Shown here: in pieces, positions 63,917-64,000 of the stretch
Position numbering within the stretch: position 1 is the stretch's first letter
How the letters are laid out: each line of letters begins with the position of its first letter
NCBI GenBank assembly: GCA_029243395.1
Contig: JAQWSE010000008.1
Coordinates: 88,447 to 152,446, forward strand
Length of the DNA stretch: 64,000 nt
Source: Paracoccaceae bacterium
GTDB taxonomy: Bacteria > Pseudomonadota > Alphaproteobacteria > Rhodobacterales > Rhodobacteraceae
Direction of reading: 5' to 3'
The notes under the pieces: generated by a model
Seen by the model: the letters and a program-made list of their open reading frames with translations, nothing else
Database searches by the model: none
Told to the model about the DNA's origin: nothing
Program-made: the position numbers and the translations under genes

Positions 63917-64000
63917 ATAACCCGGAACAAGGTGCCGGATGTTGTTGGAATGAAGTGCCGGATCGCCCGGAATATGCAGATGTTTATATCGTGTCTTGCA
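63908..64000. mobile_element. Probable left end of an IS21-family element, cut by window edge
   Basis: Three tandem degenerate units follow each other: GGTGCCGGATAACCCGGAAC, GGTGCCGGATGTTGTTGGAA and GTGCCGGATCGCCCGGAATA, with about 23-24 bp spacing. Multiple repeats of a transposase-binding site at each end are typical of IS21-family elements, and this GTGCCGGAT...CCGGAAT pattern is the kind seen in them in alphaproteobacteria. No transposase gene is visible because the window ends; istA would be expected to the right. Confidence 0.5.

Noticed and set aside
1..64000. CRISPR arrays, intact tRNA or rRNA genes, prophage structural genes
   Set aside because: I found no regularly spaced identical repeats of CRISPR type, no full tRNA or rRNA match and no phage structural or integrase gene.

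Overview
The window looks like chromosomal DNA of a marine, AT-rich alphaproteobacterium (GC is in the mid-to-high thirties by eye). The evidence is the gene content: an alphaproteobacterial-type RibA with a long N-terminal domain, MatB, a Liv-type ABC transporter, a tripartite tricarboxylate transporter, many EamA exporters, phosphonate genes, a D-glutamate gene pair and a CueR/HmrR-type regulator. Genes are short-spaced, many start with TTG or GTG, and I see no intact tRNA or rRNA gene. The order and genus are not identifiable from this sequence alone.

Layout. 0-8.7 kb: housekeeping and small-molecule genes (truncated xthA with an upstream response regulator, ribA, yggS-matB, dtd, an EamA exporter, kynU, aroQ and an unknown protein), closed by a shared hairpin terminator. 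8.7-13.4 kb: a minus-strand livGFHMK-like ABC transporter operon. 13.8-16.8 kb: glpD-glpK. 17-19.8 kb: a Gfo/Idh/MocA oxidoreductase, a TerC-type membrane protein and an EamA exporter. 19.9-25.9 kb: a plus-strand amino-acid catabolic block with two FAD amine/amino-acid oxidases, a class V aminotransferase and the DgcN-DgcA pair of the D-glutamate pathway. 25.9-29.1 kb: class V aminotransferase, a remnant of a class III aminotransferase, a methyltransferase and a histidine phosphatase. 29.3-31.0 kb: a two-gene operon resembling TmpA-TmpB, which oxidises a quaternary-ammonium phosphonate to glycine betaine and phosphate.

31.0-31.6 kb is a long AT-rich non-coding region with two consensus DnaA boxes, a weak replication-origin candidate. 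It is followed by the coenzyme A genes coaX and coaBC, a B12-binding AerR/PpaA-like protein, a glutathione transferase, two EamA exporters and a PiT phosphate transporter preceded by a clear three-half-site Pho box. 39-45 kb holds a PHP hydrolase, a phosphatase gene remnant, a copper-type MerR regulator divergent from a DUF4396 membrane protein with a near-textbook CueR operator, threonine aldolase, mannonate dehydratase and an amidinotransferase. 45.2-50.9 kb is one plus-strand operon, tctCBA-AtuA-DUF4387-AbrB. 52.8-56.3 kb is phnDCEE, a phosphonate importer that could feed the TmpAB-like pair.

56.5-64 kb has an accessory character: two divergent TPR-sulfotransferase fusions, a sulfatase, a small unknown gene and an FkbM methyltransferase. 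They are interleaved with a 96-bp direct repeat (94% identical), a 56-bp inverted repeat (89% identical), a tRNA 3'-end-like fragment and, at the right edge, what looks like the repeated terminus of an IS21-family element. This end of the window is probably an integration hotspot.
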